Of a stretch of 15,745 bases of DNA, positions 15,226-15,745 are shown piece after piece. The DNA is from UBA1444 sp964601085 (GTDB lineage: Bacteria > Bacillota > Negativicutes > UBA1444). Location of the stretch: positions 1 through 15,745 of the forward strand of contig CAZRLN010000063.1 of NCBI GenBank assembly GCA_964601085.1, given 5' to 3'. Below the pieces are notes generated by a model, which did no database searches, was not told the DNA's origin, and saw only the letters and a list, made by a program, of their open reading frames with translations. Within the stretch, counting starts at the first letter, position 1. Every line of letters starts with the position of its first letter. The translations under genes and the position numbers were made by a program.

Positions 15226-15272
15226 ATCGTCACATCCTATTATTCGATTGCTGCCAGCATGCATAAGAAATA

Positions 15273-15348
15273 TGGCAGGGGCGGCAGGACTTGAACCCGC
15301 AACCAACGGTTTTGGAGACCGCTACTCTACCAATTGAGCTACACCCCT
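15273..15348 (-). tRNA. trnW: tRNA-Trp (anticodon CCA), CCA end encoded
   Basis: The 76-nt minus-strand sequence folds as a cloverleaf. The acceptor stem is AGGGGTG with CGCCCCT, the D arm contains AGCTCAATTGGTAGAG, the anticodon loop is CTCCAAA with anticodon CCA, the T arm holds GGTTCAAGTCC, and the 3' end is GCCA. It lies between rpmG and secE, 47 nt before the secE start, so it must be processed from the same transcript. Confidence 0.96.
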
Positions 15349-15380
15349 GTGTTTCACTTACCAAAAAAACAACAAAACGA

Positions 15381-15530
15381 TTATTTGGTTTCCTTGTGAG
15401 CCGTATGTTTTTTGCAGAACTTGCAGTATTTATTGAATTCCAGACGGTCCGGATCGTTTTTCTTGTTTTTATTCGTCTGATAGTTGCGTTGCTTGCACTC
15501 GGTACAAGCCAACGTGACTGCGTTACGCAT
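15381..15530 (-). CDS. rpmG: 50S ribosomal protein L33, 49 aa, zinc-binding form
   Basis: L33 is a small protein near the E site of the large subunit. The translation begins MRNAVTLACTECKQRNYQTN and ends CKFCKKHTAHKETK. Two CxxC pairs (C9/C12 and C36/C39) make the zinc ribbon, so this is the zinc-containing (C+) paralogue; many Bacillota also have a zinc-free copy elsewhere, which this window cannot show. AGAGGT lies 7 nt before the ATG. It is the first gene after the promoter at 15584-15612 and precedes tRNA-Trp, secE and nusG. Confidence 0.96.
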   Translation of the reverse strand: MRNAVTLACTECKQRNYQTNKNKKNDPDRLEFNKYCKFCKKHTAHKETK

Positions 15531-15583
15531 GCTGCACACCTCTTTAACTGAATTTGCATATTAGTTCAAAATGCCGCTTTTAT

Positions 15584-15612
15584 AATTTATCACAATTGAC
15601 ATGCCCTGTCAA
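15584..15612 (-). promoter_or_regulatory. Promoter of rpmG-trnW-secE-nusG
   Basis: On the minus strand a perfect -35 TTGACA (15607-15612) is followed by a 17-nt spacer and TAAATT (15584-15589, 4 of 6 consensus) preceded by TGA, an extended -10. The -35 box is also one arm of an inverted repeat, TTGACA-gggca-TGTCAA (15596-15612). Confidence 0.72.
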
Positions 15613-15625
15613 CATACCGGGCTTA

Positions 15626-15670
15626 CCAAAAAAATAAAGATACGGAGGATGGCATCGCCGCCACCCTCCG
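15626..15670 (-). terminator. Intrinsic terminator after the upstream tuf
   Basis: On the minus strand CGGAGGGTGGC pairs with GCCATCCTCCG (643-653 with 660-670 of the 15000s, one G-T wobble), followed by TATCTTTATTTTTTT. It begins 25 nt after the tuf stop codon and separates tuf from rpmG. Confidence 0.9.
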
Positions 15671-15695
15671 CAATCGGACCTCACTGCAGGGGTGT

Positions 15696-15745
15696 TTATT
15701 CGTTGATCGCGGTAACCACGCCGGCGCCGACCGTGCGGCCGCCTT
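15696..15745 (-). CDS. tuf: Elongation factor Tu, C-terminal 15 codons (partial, runs off window)
   Basis: The end of a second EF-Tu gene: it reads GGRTVGAGVVTAINE then TAA, the typical EF-Tu C-terminus from domain III. The rest lies beyond the window. An intrinsic terminator follows. With the tuf start at 1-55 this shows two tuf genes, same orientation, about 15.6 kb apart. Confidence 0.94.
   Translation of the reverse strand, partial: GGRTVGAGVVTAINE

Noticed and set aside
15226..15306. N-terminal extension of secE to give 101 residues
   Set aside because: It would translate part of the tRNA-Trp gene and has no SecE-like sequence; the AGGA-preceded ATG at 15223-15225 gives a normal SecE.
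1..15745. Mobile elements, CRISPR arrays, toxin-antitoxin or defence genes
   Set aside because: Every stretch is accounted for by housekeeping genes or their short regulatory gaps; I saw no transposase, integrase, regularly spaced repeats or accessory genes.

Overview
The window is an information-processing locus of a Gram-positive-type bacterium. Every gene lies on the minus strand, so transcription runs from high to low coordinates. The order is tuf (3' end), terminator, rpmG, tRNA-Trp, secE, nusG, rplK, rplA, L10 leader, rplJ, rplL, rpoB, rpoC, terminator, an L7Ae-family gene, rpsL, rpsG, fusA, tuf (5' end). This is the rif/str supercluster as arranged in Bacillota: an L7Ae-family gene sits between rpoC and rpsL, S12-S7-EF-G-EF-Tu follow, and Shine-Dalgarno (SD) sequences are strong AGGAGG type. 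A second tuf upstream of rpmG-trnW-secE-nusG, and an unusually long beta' subunit, fit the Negativicutes or Peptococcaceae-like Clostridia better than Bacillus. That placement is inference from memory, and an EF-Tu or rpoB tree would settle it.

Layout. (1) 15531-15745: tuf 3' end, its intrinsic terminator, and a sigma-A-like promoter for rpmG. (2) 13944-15530: rpmG, tRNA-Trp, secE, nusG, rplK. The nusG-rplK gap holds a hairpin that copies the ribosomal protein L1 site of 23S rRNA, and a second, weaker L1-like hairpin precedes rplA. (3) 12044-13882: rplA, an L10 autoregulatory leader with terminator, rplJ, rplL. (4) 11817-12043: a 12-bp hairpin after rplL, two overlapping promoters, and an intrinsic terminator/attenuator ahead of rpoB. 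(5) 3539-11816: rpoB and rpoC, closed by a strong terminator. (6) 1-3442: a consensus-like promoter drives the L7Ae-family gene, rpsL, rpsG, fusA and tuf. No stretch over 300 bases lacks a gene.

Together the genes make RNA polymerase core (beta, beta'), its elongation factor NusG, the SecE translocon subunit, ribosomal proteins L33, L11, L1, L10, L7/L12, S12 and S7, an L7Ae-like RNA-binding protein, EF-G and EF-Tu. The cis elements imply feedback by L1 and L10, and independent control of rpoBC and of the str operon.

I found no mobile element, CRISPR array, defence system or novel accessory operon. The real oddities are within conserved genes. Beta' carries an insert of about 257 residues inside the split zinc-binding domain 2, built from repeats of a neighbouring conserved module. 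Beta has a C-terminal tail of about 115 highly charged residues. NusG lacks the usual invariant KOW glycine. The two window ends both fall inside tuf, which looks like an assembly break at a duplicated gene.
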